A DNA stretch of 22,549 bases, taken from contig BFEA01000390.1 of the NCBI GenBank assembly GCA_003427395.1, positions 166,519 to 189,067 on the forward strand, read 5' to 3'. Positions within the stretch are counted from its first letter, which is position 1. Every line of letters starts with the position of its first letter. The stretch comes from Chara braunii. Lineage: Eukaryota > Streptophyta > Charophyceae > Charales > Characeae. A program made the translations under genes and the position numbers. Shown here piece after piece: positions 1 to 8,970 of the stretch. The notes below the pieces were generated by a model, which made no database searches, was not told the origin of the DNA, and saw only the letters and a program-made list of their open reading frames with translations.

Positions 1-262
1 CTTTGCTGTTTGCCTAAGACATTGAAATGGGGCTGGAGATGAGGTCCTTCTGACCAATCTGGTCGCTTTGTAGTTTGCCTAAGACATTGAAATAGGGCAT
101 GAGATGAGGTCCTTTAGACTGATCCGGTCGCTTTGCCGTTTTCGTAAGACATTGAAATGGGGCTGCAGATGAGGTCCTTCTGACTGATCCGGTCACTTTG
201 CTGTTTGTCTAAGACATTGAAATATGAGGCTGGAGATGAGGTTCTCCTGACCAATCCGGTCG
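1..262. repeat. 65-bp tandem array, four copies
   Basis: Four head-to-tail units start at 1, 66, 131 and 196. The first three are exactly 65 bp; the last is 67 bp because of a small insertion near 225. Each opens with CTTTG and carries the shared block CTAAGACATTGAAAT (GTAAG in unit 3), then GAGATGAGGT or CAGATGAGGT, and closes with a GGTCG-like end. A further CTTTGCTC at 263 starts a copy that decays at once. The array reaches the left edge, so its true length is unknown. A 60-codon open frame on the minus strand here is a by-product of the repeat. Confidence 0.93.
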
Positions 263-301
263 CTTTGCTCAGTCAGTCAGTTTTGCTTGTTGACAAATGT
301 C

Positions 302-328
302 GGACTCTTCTCCTTGTGAGAATAGTCC
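302..328. repeat. Two-tier hairpin
   Basis: GGACT, one mismatch, TTCTC, loop CTTGT, GAGAA, one mismatch, AGTCC. Ten paired bases with a 5-nt loop. It belongs to the window-wide population of short inverted repeats. Confidence 0.75.
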
Positions 329-600
329 AGGCTAAGTGTGTTAGTGATTGCATGAGGTTGACTGAGAACAACTCAAAAAGTTAATTAACTAAGTAAGATA
401 CAAGACTAATGTTTTGTGATCAGAACAAGCGAAAAATGAAAACTTTGGAGCTTGTTGGCAATGACTTATCTTTTGTTCAGGATCTGTCTGTGTTCTGCAT
501 TGTCGGGTAGTCTGTTAGTGTTCGCCTTATGATTGAGCGATAGGCAGGTACATGTTTACTTTTTGTTTTCGCATTTGTCTTTTCATGCATGATTAGTTTT
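329..600. other. Unassigned single-copy-looking DNA
   Basis: AT-leaning sequence with no long open frame, RNA gene or repeat that I recognise. Confidence 0.5.
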
Positions 601-820
601 TGTAAGGACATTGGCAACTCCAAGTTAATAGAAGTTCTGGAGGCCTGTTTTTCTTAGGGAAGATACTGCCAAAATTTGTGTTAAATACTTAAAGTTAGTC
701 AAGTTTTAGAGATGTCAGCTAGGATAGGATATAGATTGGCTTTTGGAGTTAGTAGGAATTCCGGAAGCCTTCCTTTCTAAAGAAAGTGCTGCCGAAATTT
801 TTACTGAAACTAAAAAGAGT
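601..820. repeat. Decayed upstream copies of the 162-bp repeat
   Basis: Two weaker echoes of the duplication at 821-1143. Around 640-685 the sequence reads GGAAGATACTGCCAAAATTT and around 755-800 GAAAGTGCTGCCGAAATTTT. Both match the GGAAGTGCTGCCGAAATTT core of the intact copies. An older, longer array has therefore partly decayed. Boundaries are approximate. Confidence 0.6.
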
Positions 821-1143
821 TAGTTTATTGTCAAATATTTTCAGAGTGACAAGTTTTTCTTTTGAGGTTTAATGTAGTAAATATTCTTCGTGCATACTTC
901 CCCAAAGGAAGTGCTGCCGAAATTTTCGGGATTTTCACATCGTTACCAGACGTTATTTCTAGGTAGTTTAGAGTGCAATACTTAGTTTATTGTCAGATAT
1001 TTTCAGAGTGACAAACTTTTCTTTTGAGAGTTAATGTAGTAAATATTCTTCGTGCATAATTCCCCAAAGGAAGTGGTGCCGAAATTTTTGAGATTTTCAC
1101 ATCGTTACCAGACGCAACTTCTAAGTAGCTTAAAGTGCAATAC
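821..1143. repeat. 162-bp tandem duplication
   Basis: Copy 1 is 821-982 and copy 2 is 983-1143. Both begin TAGTTTATTGTCA, run through TATTTTCAGAGTGACAA, AATATTCTTCGTGCATA and GATTTTCACATCGTTACCAG, and end near AGTGCAATAC. They differ by scattered substitutions. A 93-codon plus-strand frame at 1052-1333 starts inside copy 2 and runs into unique sequence. It shows no recognisable domain and I do not call it a gene. Confidence 0.9.
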
Positions 1144-1729
1144 GGAGTTGAACTCCGTTAACTCGACAGGCGATGCCTTCCTTGATCTTTGTGACGCAGA
1201 TCACTGCTACCTGCGAGTGTTCTTCGAAGTCTTAAGATTCATCAGCTTCTGCTATCAGATTGATAGCAAGTTGGTTTGCGACTCAACTCCTACCCACTAT
1301 GATATCCACAGCCAGATGTATGTGACCCTGTAGGTGAAAGGCATTTCCGTATGAAAGAAAACCTATCCTTGAAACCTCTCTTGAATGGCCATGCAAAAGT
1401 TGTGTCAAATGGATCGGACAGGCATACCTTTGTTGAGTAGGGGTCAAAAGTGGCGTGTGGGACATGAACCTGGGAGCAAAGGGGTTGACCACGTTTTGTG
1501 GCATTTTGAATGTGAATCTTCGTTGGGTTTCATGTGTGTGCAGATATGTATGGGAACGAGGACTCTCTCCTGGATTTGAGAGGGATATGGATGAATGAGT
1601 GCAAGGTGTGAGTGACAAGGTTCAACTATGGCTGTGAGAATGACTCTCCCTGATTTCCCCCGAGACTCGCCCTTTTCTTTTTTTTATTTTGCTCTTGCCG
1701 CGCGCATCTAGCGAGCAGGCAGGAGAAGC
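1144..1729. other. Unassigned DNA with one perfect hairpin
   Basis: The clearest feature is a hairpin at 1251-1267: GCTATCA, loop GAT, TGATAGC. Open frames of 111 codons (minus, 1283-1618) and 64 codons (plus, 1385-1579) overlap each other on opposite strands. Neither resembles a family I know. No gene is called. Confidence 0.5.
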
Positions 1730-1970
1730 CGAGCGCAAGGTTTAGCGCTCGACCTTTGTTCGGACTGAGGCTTAGTTTGGGTATGGCGAATTGCTCGCCA
1801 ACCCGCAACTACTCTTATTCTTCTTCCCTCTGGGGAGGGACAAGCGAATCCCATATCAAAGGGGTTTTGCTTTTTAAATTATTAGTCGGACGTTGGTCAT
1901 GAGCCTGGAATTCGAGGTTCTTGTCCAGGACATCCCAGACTCTGGTCCGACACGAAGGGGTTTCCCCCTT
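1730..1970. repeat. Hairpin cluster, part 1
   Basis: Four short inverted repeats in 240 bp. 1730-1751: CGAGCGC, 8-nt loop, GCGCTCG. 1779-1804: GGGT, AT, GGCGA, loop ATTGC, TCGCC, A, ACCC. 1825-1840: TCCCTC, loop TGGG, GAGGGA. 1955-1970: AAGGGG, loop TTTC, CCCCTT. Stems are perfect apart from the noted internal mismatch, and all differ in sequence. They lie downstream of R copy A in its own reading direction. Confidence 0.8.
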
Positions 1971-2034
1971 AAGCTGAGCCTACGCCTCTTGCTTATGGTC
2001 ACCCACTGCCTAAACGACAGGGGCGCCGCAAGGG

Positions 2035-2062
2035 TTGCACGGCTTATCCTTCAGCCGTGCAA
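2035..2062. repeat. Perfect 10-bp hairpin
   Basis: TTGCACGGCT, loop TATCCTTC, AGCCGTGCAA. All ten pairs are Watson-Crick. It sits 3 bp from the next hairpin at 2066. A bacterial-type terminator is not a sensible reading in this eukaryotic context. Confidence 0.9.
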
Positions 2063-2065
2063 TAT

Positions 2066-2087
2066 CGTGAAGGAAGAACCCTTCACG
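2066..2087. repeat. Perfect 8-bp hairpin
   Basis: CGTGAAGG, loop AAGAAC, CCTTCACG. It directly follows the hairpin at 2035-2062, making a tandem pair of unrelated stems. Confidence 0.9.
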
Positions 2088-2228
2088 GTAGTTTACTTTC
2101 GACACCAGAGTGGCATACGCAACCCCAAAACCCATGAGAGGATGCGCGGATTTGGGTAAAGCATGAAGCGTCGCCATGATAGCAGATCAACTGAGTACAC
2201 ATGACTGAGCGTTATGATTCCCTTGACG

Positions 2229-2249
2229 GTTGCATTCTTTTTATGCAAC
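2229..2249. repeat. Perfect 7-bp hairpin
   Basis: GTTGCAT, loop TCTTTTT, ATGCAAC. Further member of the 1.7-2.5 kb hairpin cluster. Confidence 0.8.
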
Positions 2250-2364
2250 TTCGTGTGGATCTCGCTCAGACACAAAGGTTTTTCCGAATTATGGGTTGGA
2301 CGTACGAAAAAGAGACTAGGCTTATTTGTTTGTCTGAGTTAGTTGTTTTGTTGTGTATCGCGTG

Positions 2365-2790
2365 GTTGAGTTAGGATGTCCTAGTCGACCGACCTTGAAT
2401 CGCATGTGGGAGATCAGCGCCCCAGCGTGACGGTTCGTGTACGGGTCAGAGCTAGGCGTGGACCACGCGTACCCCCTATGCTACAGCATACGAGAAACGC
2501 CCTCGGCTTGGCCACCTCCGCGATTGCAATTAAAAGCTTCTGCATGTGGTTCAGTAGCTCGGCGGGGATACGTCCACCCAAGGGATGGTGATAGCTCTCG
2601 CGGGTGGAGGTAAGTTGTACCTCGCGAGACCCTGTCCTGTCGTAGGGGCTCGATGGAGGTATAGCTGGCGCACTCGGTCGGAGCGGCTCCGCCACTTCCC
2701 TTTTCGTAAAGCGACTTGTGAATTCTGCCAATCCTGCGTGACGCGCCCGGGAAGATTCCCCTAGCGGGGACCATGTGCTCGACAGTGTTG
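2365..2790 (-). repeat. Dispersed repeat family R, copy A
   Basis: The reverse complement of this segment aligns along most of its length with 10988-11345 (B) and 20416-20840 (C). Shared blocks, in R orientation, include a GCGTCACGCAGGATT-like start, ACGACAGG, GCGAGGTACAAC, CATCCCTTGGGTGG, CCGAGGGCG and CTGATCTCCC. On the plus strand it also has inverted repeats at 2456-2468 (GCGTGG-A-CCACGC), 2477-2490 (TATGCT-AC-AGCATA) and 2625-2652 (CGAGACCCT, 10-nt loop, AGGGGCTCG). A 171-codon minus-strand frame (2414-2929) crosses the repeat and extends past its end. I regard it as incidental or a decayed element frame. The family could be an LTR fragment, a SINE-like element or another transposon; I cannot decide. 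No target duplication was found. Confidence 0.85.
2555..2623 (+). promoter_or_regulatory. tRNA-like A box and T-arm-like hairpin in R copy A
   Basis: TAGCTCGGCGGG at 2555-2566 matches the pol III A-box consensus TRGCNNAGYNGG with one mismatch. A 5-bp stem with a 7-nt loop, GAGGT-AAGTTGT-ACCTC, lies at 2607-2623, which is tRNA T-arm geometry. The loop lacks the TTCGA expected of a B box. Spacing is about 52 nt, longer than in an ordinary tRNA. It could be a diverged tRNA-derived head or chance. Confidence 0.3.
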
Positions 2791-3187
2791 TAATTTTTGA
2801 AAAAGGTGTCTCACGTTGCGATATTACTGTGTCAATAGCCTTGGGCATTTTGCAAAGTTTCCTACCCAGTGCTAATAAGAACTGGGCAAAAACTAGTGTA
2901 GTCTTAACCATACGGGGCGTGGTCCTCAATGCAAATTTTCAAACCCGCCTGGTGGGGGCATCTCACAAAGATTTTGGGTCAAAAGGGCATTCTTCTCTAC
3001 CCACGTTTCTTAGGGGCATTTTACTATTAGCATATATCTCATTGTTGGAGGTATATCACAAATTATCCTTTTTTGTTAAAAAAATGACAACGACTTGAGA
3101 TATCGGGCCTCACCATACCACTCTTGGAACTTGAAATATTCTCAAGAGGCATTGGAGTTTTTCAAAAATCCCTCTCCTAAGCGTTTG
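2791..3187. other. Unassigned DNA
   Basis: A 107-codon plus-strand frame at 2775-3098 starts inside R copy A and has no recognisable domain. Nothing else is supported. Confidence 0.45.
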
Positions 3188-3209
3188 CCCCCCCCCCCCC
3201 CCCCGCCCC
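3188..3209. repeat. Poly(C) run
   Basis: Seventeen C, one G, four C. Long C runs are error-prone, so the exact length is doubtful. The strand complementary to it could form G-quadruplexes. Confidence 0.9.
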
Positions 3210-3274
3210 ATTGTAACTCTTGAAAATGAACTCTCAAGCCTATGAGGGTCACGATAAACATTTTTAAGAGTTTT

Positions 3275-3370
3275 GTATGACAATTGGTGTCGACTTTGGG
3301 AACGATCTGTATGGCAATTGGTGCCGACTCTTGGAACTAGATAGTGGACCAATGGGGGCCGAACTCAGTT
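3275..3370. repeat. 34-bp tandem repeat, about three copies
   Basis: Units start at 3275, 3309 and about 3343. Units 1 and 2 share GTATG(A/G)CAATTGGTG(T/C)CGACT, then TTGG or TGGGAAC. Unit 3 is more diverged (GGACCAATGGGGGCCGAACT). A TGGTGCCGAC block slightly resembles a retrotransposon primer binding site, but the match is weak and no LTR end adjoins it. Confidence 0.75.
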
Positions 3371-4006
3371 ACGACATCCATGAATCGTTGAAATACAGAC
3401 TCAAGCTCAAACTATTCTAAGTTACCTGAGACTGGTCGATTCAATGATCAAATATTAAGGTTATCCTTTTTTTTTTCCTTTCCCTTCAAGAATTATATGT
3501 GACGACTATTCGGGGGATGTTGCTTGGGTCTAGATGAGAAAATTGAGATTCGTGGTTCCCTTCTTGATTCTATCCTGACACTCACTCCGCTCGCCAGAGC
3601 AGACGCAAAGTCACCTGGTTTAGGGCGCTGCAGCGATTCGTCGTCAAACTCACCCGACTCCCGTTTGTAACTTACAAACACGTGTGGTATTGTCAGGTTC
3701 AGGCGCCTGGCTGGTTTATCATATATAGCATAGAGTGTCTGTGGTACACAACCATCATGCATCACTCAAGGGCGACCAAGTTCACTCGACCAAAGAACCA
3801 TGGAAGTGTATTTCAGGATTACACCTTGGAATGTCAATGTAGACGCTCAACCGTCCACTAGGGTGTGCGTTCGTGGTGGATTGTTGTTATGGGAACTGTT
3901 CAATTTTTGCATTACCTCCGTCGTCGAATGATAGTCTTTCATCCCGCCACTAGTTGATTTGCAACTTAACTATGAAGGCATGCCTCAAGGCCGACAGACG
4001 CCCTCA
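3371..4006. other. Unassigned DNA with small palindromes
   Basis: Contains the perfect palindrome AGGCATGCCT at 3976-3985 and an imperfect hairpin around 3800-3832 (GTGTA and TACAC arms). A 90-codon minus-strand frame at 3493-3765 has no recognisable features. Confidence 0.45.
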
Positions 4007-4041
4007 CCACATGGTCCAATCCATACTCTTAGACCATGTGG
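4007..4041. repeat. Perfect 10-bp hairpin
   Basis: CCACATGGTC (4007-4016), 15-nt loop, GACCATGTGG (4032-4041). The arms extend outward imperfectly (CTCAC against GCGGTG). Confidence 0.85.
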
Positions 4042-4150
4042 CGGTGTACGGGTTGTGCGATCATGCACTTTATGGTGAGGAGGAGCAGGACGCTGTCGGA
4101 TCCTCATCAACCGTATTCCAATAGAACAAAGTTATCACACTGTCATAACC

Positions 4151-4649
4151 TCATTGCCGAAGGCGGTAGATTTTTGGAATCTCACCAGAATGCTCCTCCT
4201 TCATGACAAAGGAGCTACCTGTGCATCTGATTATTGATGCACACACTTCTCCATCATTGTCGATCATATGTTTTAGCACAACCTCCCGCCATGAGCCCAG
4301 TGGGAGAATAGAACATGATTGACAAGGGTTGATGCAAAAGCATGGCAACAAAATTTGTGTGCATGATAGCTACCATGTGACATGTGAACGTGATGGAAAA
4401 TGTGTTTGAGATGTTGCACCTTATCATATGTGATAGGAGGCAAGTGAGGACTTGACAACGCCGACATCATCTTCCTATAGTTTGGGCAATGAATGTTTGC
4501 AACATCGTCTTGGTATCCTCCATTGCTACATTGGACTCCCTCCTCCGATGGTACCCGAACGTGCAGAGATGGGGACCTATTTGTCGCCATTCTTTCTATG
4601 TGGAGCTTAGGCTTGTAAGATAAGAATTTCATCAAAACATACAAGTTTT
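4151..4649 (-). other. Unrecognised overlapping open frames, no gene called
   Basis: Two minus-strand frames, 4273-4644 (123 codons) and 4151-4351 (66 codons), overlap in different frames. Together they could be read as one ORF broken by a frameshift near 4300. The translations contain many His and Cys residues without a regular zinc-finger spacing, and I recognise no family. Two hairpins lie inside: 4220-4243 (TGTGCATC, 8-nt loop, GATGCACA) and GCTCCT/AGGAGC around 4190-4215. Chance frames or transposon remains are both possible. Confidence 0.25.
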
Positions 4650-4930
4650 TTTTTTGATGAAATTAAAATTGGCTAAATTGACCCGATTCATGTCAAAAGT
4701 TTTAGCTCTTAAGGACACGACATTCTTAAAATGTCGGACCCTCTGGATATATCTAGACTTAGCTGGAGTCCACGAGGTCCTATATTTTAAGAACACCGAA
4801 CCCCCTGGATGTATATTGGGCTTAGCTGGAGTCCAAGGGATACGACACTTTAAGAACACCGGACACTCAATTTCATCAAAATTTCGATCTTAATCGGTCA
4901 ATTTAATCAGTTTTAATTTCATTCAAAAAA
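4650..4930. mobile_element. MITE-like element with terminal inverted repeats and internal repeats
   Basis: The left end (TTTTTTGATGAAATTAAAA, then TTGGCTAAATTGACCCGATT) matches the reverse complement of the right end (TTTTTTGAATGAAATTAAAA, then CTGATTAAATTGACCGATT). The inverted terminal repeats are about 35-40 bp. Inside, two ~63-bp direct repeats share CTTAGCTGGAGTCCA (at 4758 and 4821) and TTAAGAACACCG, and a hairpin CGACATT-CTTAA-AATGTCG lies near 4718. A separate hairpin (AATTTCATCAAAA against TTTTTTGATGAAATT, 4625-4665) straddles the left edge. About 281 bp with no coding capacity fits a MITE. I see no clear target duplication, so the superfamily is unassigned. Small open frames on both strands follow from the internal repeats. 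Confidence 0.6.
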
Positions 4931-7026
4931 TAAAAAATATTCATTTTGATAAAATCGTTGTTGTAACTTGTAAGAAAATCTTTTGGTTTATCAATCAATT
5001 GGTGTGAGACTTACCAAAACGATTACATTTTAACCTTAAGAGTGTTAATAGGGTGGTGGAGCATTTGAAAATAGTAAATAAAGATATGAGAAAATGAGAG
5101 CAATCGCTTACTATTATATTTGATGTTAAGGTGATATTATGTTATTTTCTGTATCTAACTATTATGAGAGTCATGAACAACTTGAAGGTGATTAAATTTT
5201 TATCTTAGAAAGAAGTGATGGTGATATTGCTAAGAAAAAGAGACAAGGGTGAAAAGTTGAAGAGAGAAAAGCGTAAGAGGGTTGGTATATTATTCGTTTT
5301 AAAGTTAATAGGAATTTTATTGAGTTTAAGCTGCAGCGGATTCTTCTACAAATGGAAAAATCACTAGGTTCGGCAATCGCTCGTCTTCTATGTGTGTGCT
5401 CATAGTTTTCATTCCCCTTTTCTTTGGGTACTTACCAAAGATTGATTCATAGTATTTGCGTCATTAACTATGTATCAACCTTCATTGAGTACACAAAGGG
5501 GAATGATGTACTGAAGAAAGGGGTTAAGGACATCATCATGATTATTCAGAATAATTATAGTGAGAATTTGAAACTTAAATGCATGATGCGATTTGCTTAA
5601 TTAGATTGTTTGGTTATATGGTACATTTGGAAGACCTTAGTTAGTTGATGCATAAGTGTGCAGTTCTACACAAAAACCGAAGAAAGATCTCAGATAAAAG
5701 ATTATACTTGGAAAATCTACAAGATAATACTTTGAAAATGTACAAGATAACCATTCCTATACAAATATACGACAAAAAATGACACTTATTGAATCATTTT
5801 GCATCGAACAAAAGGCTTCACTACTATGATAGTCGCAAAAAAGATTTTCCTCTTTTTTTGAAGATAAAGCTTATGGGTCTTGAGTTTCCTAATTATTAAT
5901 TTGATAAGGTGCTGATCGATTTCTTAAACGAATTTGGAGAGGAAAGGGAGAGGGGGGAGATTGCGTGTAGTGCCTTACGAGTTTTTTTTTTCCTTTTCGG
6001 GCATATAAGTAGATGCCCATAACTCCAGGCCTCAAGGGGTCTTCTTTTTTTGTTCCCCTAAACTTGTGTTTTTCTTTCCTTTGTTTTGTCGGTTAAATGA
6101 CGAGTAAGTGACATTTGAGTTTTTTCCTTCTACCTGACCTCTTAACAAGGCTAGTTTTTCAATTATTTTTCATATTGCCTAACCACTTTTCTCCAGCCCT
6201 TCTCTCGATCTGATTCAGCATCCTCTTGTGAAAGGTTAGTGTTAAATTGGATTTCTGAGTTCCCTTGGAATAAAAGCCATATATATATATATATTTTTTT
6301 TAAAAGCAACTGGTTGAAGATTTTGAACTATTTTCCTAATGTGCTCCTAGGTTTGCTTATCGAACTTAGTTAATACACGAGTTGTTTCTTAGAATAAGGC
6401 TTCTGATATAAAACTACGAGTATTTAATAATGCTCTTGTTATTCCTATCAACATAGGTTTGTAAAACATTATAAATTTTATTACTCGATTAGTCTTTCTA
6501 ACTCTATGAATCGCAACTAATTCTCCAGGAAGAATAACATCAGTCATGCCATCATTTAAGAAACAAACACCTCAAAGAGACTTTAAACGCAAAACTTCGT
6601 AAGAAACACGAAAATAAATATTTTGCTAATTTTTTAGACAATGACTTAAAATAATTTTTTTTTTTTTGTACTATGTCTGGTGAAATTATTCATCAAACTT
6701 TCTTGAAAAATTGAAGATATTTTGAAATAAAAGTTATGATATCTTCCTCCATTATTTACTAATATATATTTTTTTACAATAATATTATTTATTCTTACTT
6801 TATCTTGTTATTTATAAGAGATACTTTGCATATTATGAAACTGATAGACTTCACCCGACAAGATTCAAATATGTCATTTATTAGATATAGGCCAATTAGT
6901 TTTTTCTTGACTATACTTACGTGACTTAAGTCAAATAAGACGTTGGGGTTATATCTTTATTGCTTATTAATCAAGATGAAAATCCAAAAAAATAACGTAT
7001 CTTTGAACCTATAGCTAGAGAATTAA
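4931..7026. other. AT-rich DNA without identifiable features
   Basis: About 2.1 kb of AT-rich sequence with no open frame of interest, no RNA gene and few hairpins, unlike other parts of the window. It includes (AT)n at about 6279-6294 and a 13-T run at 6655-6667. There is an oligopyrimidine-rich stretch around 6030-6200. Confidence 0.5.
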
Positions 7027-7034
7027 GAGAAGAA
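7027..7034. repeat. Left 8-bp target site duplication of the MITE
   Basis: GAGAAGAA lies directly before the CTAGGCTACC terminus and is repeated exactly at 7308-7315. Confidence 0.85.
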
Positions 7035-7307
7035 CTAGGCTACCGGAGTGGCCCGGTGAAAGTTGGGCGGCCGGGCTAAAAAAAAAAAAAAAAAAAAAAA
7101 AAAAACTTTATTTTTTATTTTAAATATGGTAAAGAATTTGGATGTGACCCTGAGGCAAAAGTTGTTCAATTTATTTTTCTGCATAACATAGTTATTTTTT
7201 CGGATTTTTTTTATTTTTTTGTTTTTTGCTAGGACTTTCCCTTGGTCTTGCACGAACGGGCCGTCCGGGAAAATAGGGTGACCCGGGCGGTTCGGCTGGT
7301 AGCCTAG
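7035..7307. mobile_element. hAT-like MITE, 273 bp
   Basis: Perfect 10-bp terminal inverted repeats, CTAGGCTACC (7035-7044) and GGTAGCCTAG (7298-7307), are flanked by identical 8-bp duplications GAGAAGAA. An 8-bp duplication is the hallmark of hAT transposases. The sub-terminal regions are rich in GGCCCGG, GGGCGGCCGGGC and GACCCGGGCGG blocks that pair with each other, as in many plant hAT MITEs. The middle is AT-rich and holds a 28-A run. There is no transposase, so it is non-autonomous and would have moved with an enzyme supplied elsewhere. A 96-codon minus frame across it is incidental. The unmutated ends and duplication suggest fairly recent insertion (inference). Confidence 0.85.
7078..7105. 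repeat. Poly(A) run inside the MITE
   Basis: Twenty-eight consecutive A. It interrupts the element after its left GC-rich subterminal part. It may be original or a later expansion; its length may be affected by sequencing error. Confidence 0.9.
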
Positions 7308-7315
7308 GAGAAGAA
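7308..7315. repeat. Right 8-bp target site duplication of the MITE
   Basis: GAGAAGAA directly follows the right terminus and is identical to 7027-7034. Confidence 0.85.
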
Positions 7316-8404
7316 AACTTTGCAAAAATTATTTTTTTAGCTCCAAAAGTTCTTTAAACTTTCTTTTATTCTAATTTATTATTTATTTTTTAATTTTGAG
7401 TTTATTAATTAATAATAAAATATATTTTGGGTAATAAAATATGTCGGCCCTATCGGATCATCCGCTAGAATACTCTACAGATGCATACGCTATAGGAATG
7501 ATGCCTAACTTTGGTTCGAGCAGGATAAATTGAGTGACACATGTATTTTGAACCACCAGTTCACCTGAAGCAGAACACGACTCTTATCGGTTTACACGAG
7601 AAAAGTTTTTCAATCCGAGCCTGTTTGTGAGCCGGGAATGCGGCATATCGTTTTGCAAAGACGTCATTATAGGCTCGTAAACCTTGAAATGTAGCTTCGT
7701 AAATTAGACTCGTGTGAATTGATGGTTTAATTAAGCCTATCCATTGTGCTTAGAATAGTCTTATTACTTTATATTATATATGTTATATAAATATATGTTA
7801 AAACTATATATATTTCTAGTTACGCTATATTTTTATTTCAATCGCTTTTGTTTTCACTACTCTATGCCCACTATGAGGGAACACCAACCAACTTGTACCT
7901 CTCCCCAACCCATAGGGTAGGTTTGCATCATAATGTTAGTGCAAGTACAAAGTTACACCACCCCTCACCATGGTGATGTGGGGATGGGCAGGCGCCACCA
8001 GCAGGGAAAACCGATATTGCTAGTGTTGAGCACAATAGTTAGCCTAAGAAGTTGCACCTCCTCCTTCCCCCCTCCCCCAACCCATATTAGCAATGTCAAA
8101 TAGCGAATATTGTTGTTGCGTAGCACTCAACAATTTTGCCCAATGTTATCTTGAGATGGTAGGACGCCAAACATGCATAAGTATCTACCTCATGAATTCA
8201 AGTTGTGTGCCTTACCAGCTTAGCTAGGCCCTGATTTGTTTTTTACCCACTTTTCTTTTGCCTATACTTCATCGTCCCTTTCCTCATTCTCTGTCTTTAT
8301 TCCTGCTTCCTTCTTTCCCTGAATCTTCTTCTCTTACCTCCTGTTCTTATTCTTACTTGCATGTATGATCAATGTATCGATTATTTTACCCGTTGGGTTT
8401 ACAA
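7316..8404. other. Unassigned DNA
   Basis: AT-rich to about 7850, then mixed composition with C-rich patches near 8060-8090 and a pyrimidine-rich stretch around 8230-8350. No supported gene or element. Confidence 0.45.
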
Positions 8405-8970
8405 TGATGATGGTTTGATTTTCTGTTTGAAATTAGGCTATTGCGGGGGCCATGCGTCATATGTGGAGATTTGGTTTTTGTTTGGAATTGTGCGGCAGCC
8501 CAGATTCGAAGGAAAAACGAGGCAAACTTCTGATAAGAGGTCATTAGATCATGGGCTGCCCGAATACATCTGCTTTATATATTCCAAAACTGAAAAGAAG
8601 TTACAATGCACCTTATGACTGACATACCAACCACATCGTTTTTTAGATACATAAGCCACTAGAAGAAAAAATTCCAACATTCCTCGTTTCTAGCCTATTA
8701 AGGCTTATGTATCTGCAGAATGTTGTGGTTGGTACGTCAACCGTCAGGTATACTTAATGATTTTTTTAAAAATTTTCTCTTGAATTCCAAAATATATAAA
8801 GCAGATATATTCGGGCAACCTATAATCTAACCACCTCAAATCAAAAGTTGCCTCATTTTCTTTTCACATCTCGGTTGTTGCACGACTCCAAATAAAAACC
8901 AAAGCTTTGCAAGTGGGTCATGGCCTCGATTGAAGTTTTGTTTCGAAAAACATTGTGAAAATCATCTCGC
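8405..8970. repeat. Large imperfect inverted repeat (foldback or hairpin locus)
   Basis: The left arm (about 8405-8657) is the imperfect reverse complement of the right arm (about 8702-8970). Matching blocks include GATACATAAGCC/GGCTTATGTATC at the tip, ACCAACCACA/TGTGGTTGGT, TGCCCGAATA (right arm: TATTCGGGCA), CTGCTTTATATATT (right arm: AATATATAAAGCAG), TTTGGTTTTT (right arm: AAAAACCAAA) and GGCCATG/CATGGCC. The loop is about 44 nt and can pair further (CTAGAA/TTTCTAG). By eye the arms are roughly three-quarters identical, with small indels. No target duplication was found. An 85-codon plus frame (8361-8618) lies mostly in the left arm and looks incidental. Possible natures: a long-TIR MITE, an inverted duplication, or a small-RNA precursor. 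Confidence 0.85.

Noticed and set aside
2035-2087. Rho-independent terminators
   Set aside because: Perfect stems but no following T run, no adjacent gene and a eukaryotic context.
1893-2159. 88-codon plus-strand frame
   Set aside because: Spans three hairpins and has no recognisable domain.
2414-2929. 171-codon minus-strand frame as a protein gene
   Set aside because: Most of it lies inside dispersed repeat R. Copy B carries a frameshift, and the frame's start lies outside the repeat.
3288-3340. Retrotransposon primer binding site (TGGTGCCGAC)
   Set aside because: Matches tRNA-Asp-type binding sites only in the first eight or so bases with a mismatch, and is embedded in a tandem repeat with no adjoining LTR end.
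4151-4644. Frameshifted gene on the minus strand
   Set aside because: Joining the two frames gives no known domain and the break cannot be justified from the sequence alone. Left as an unassigned region.
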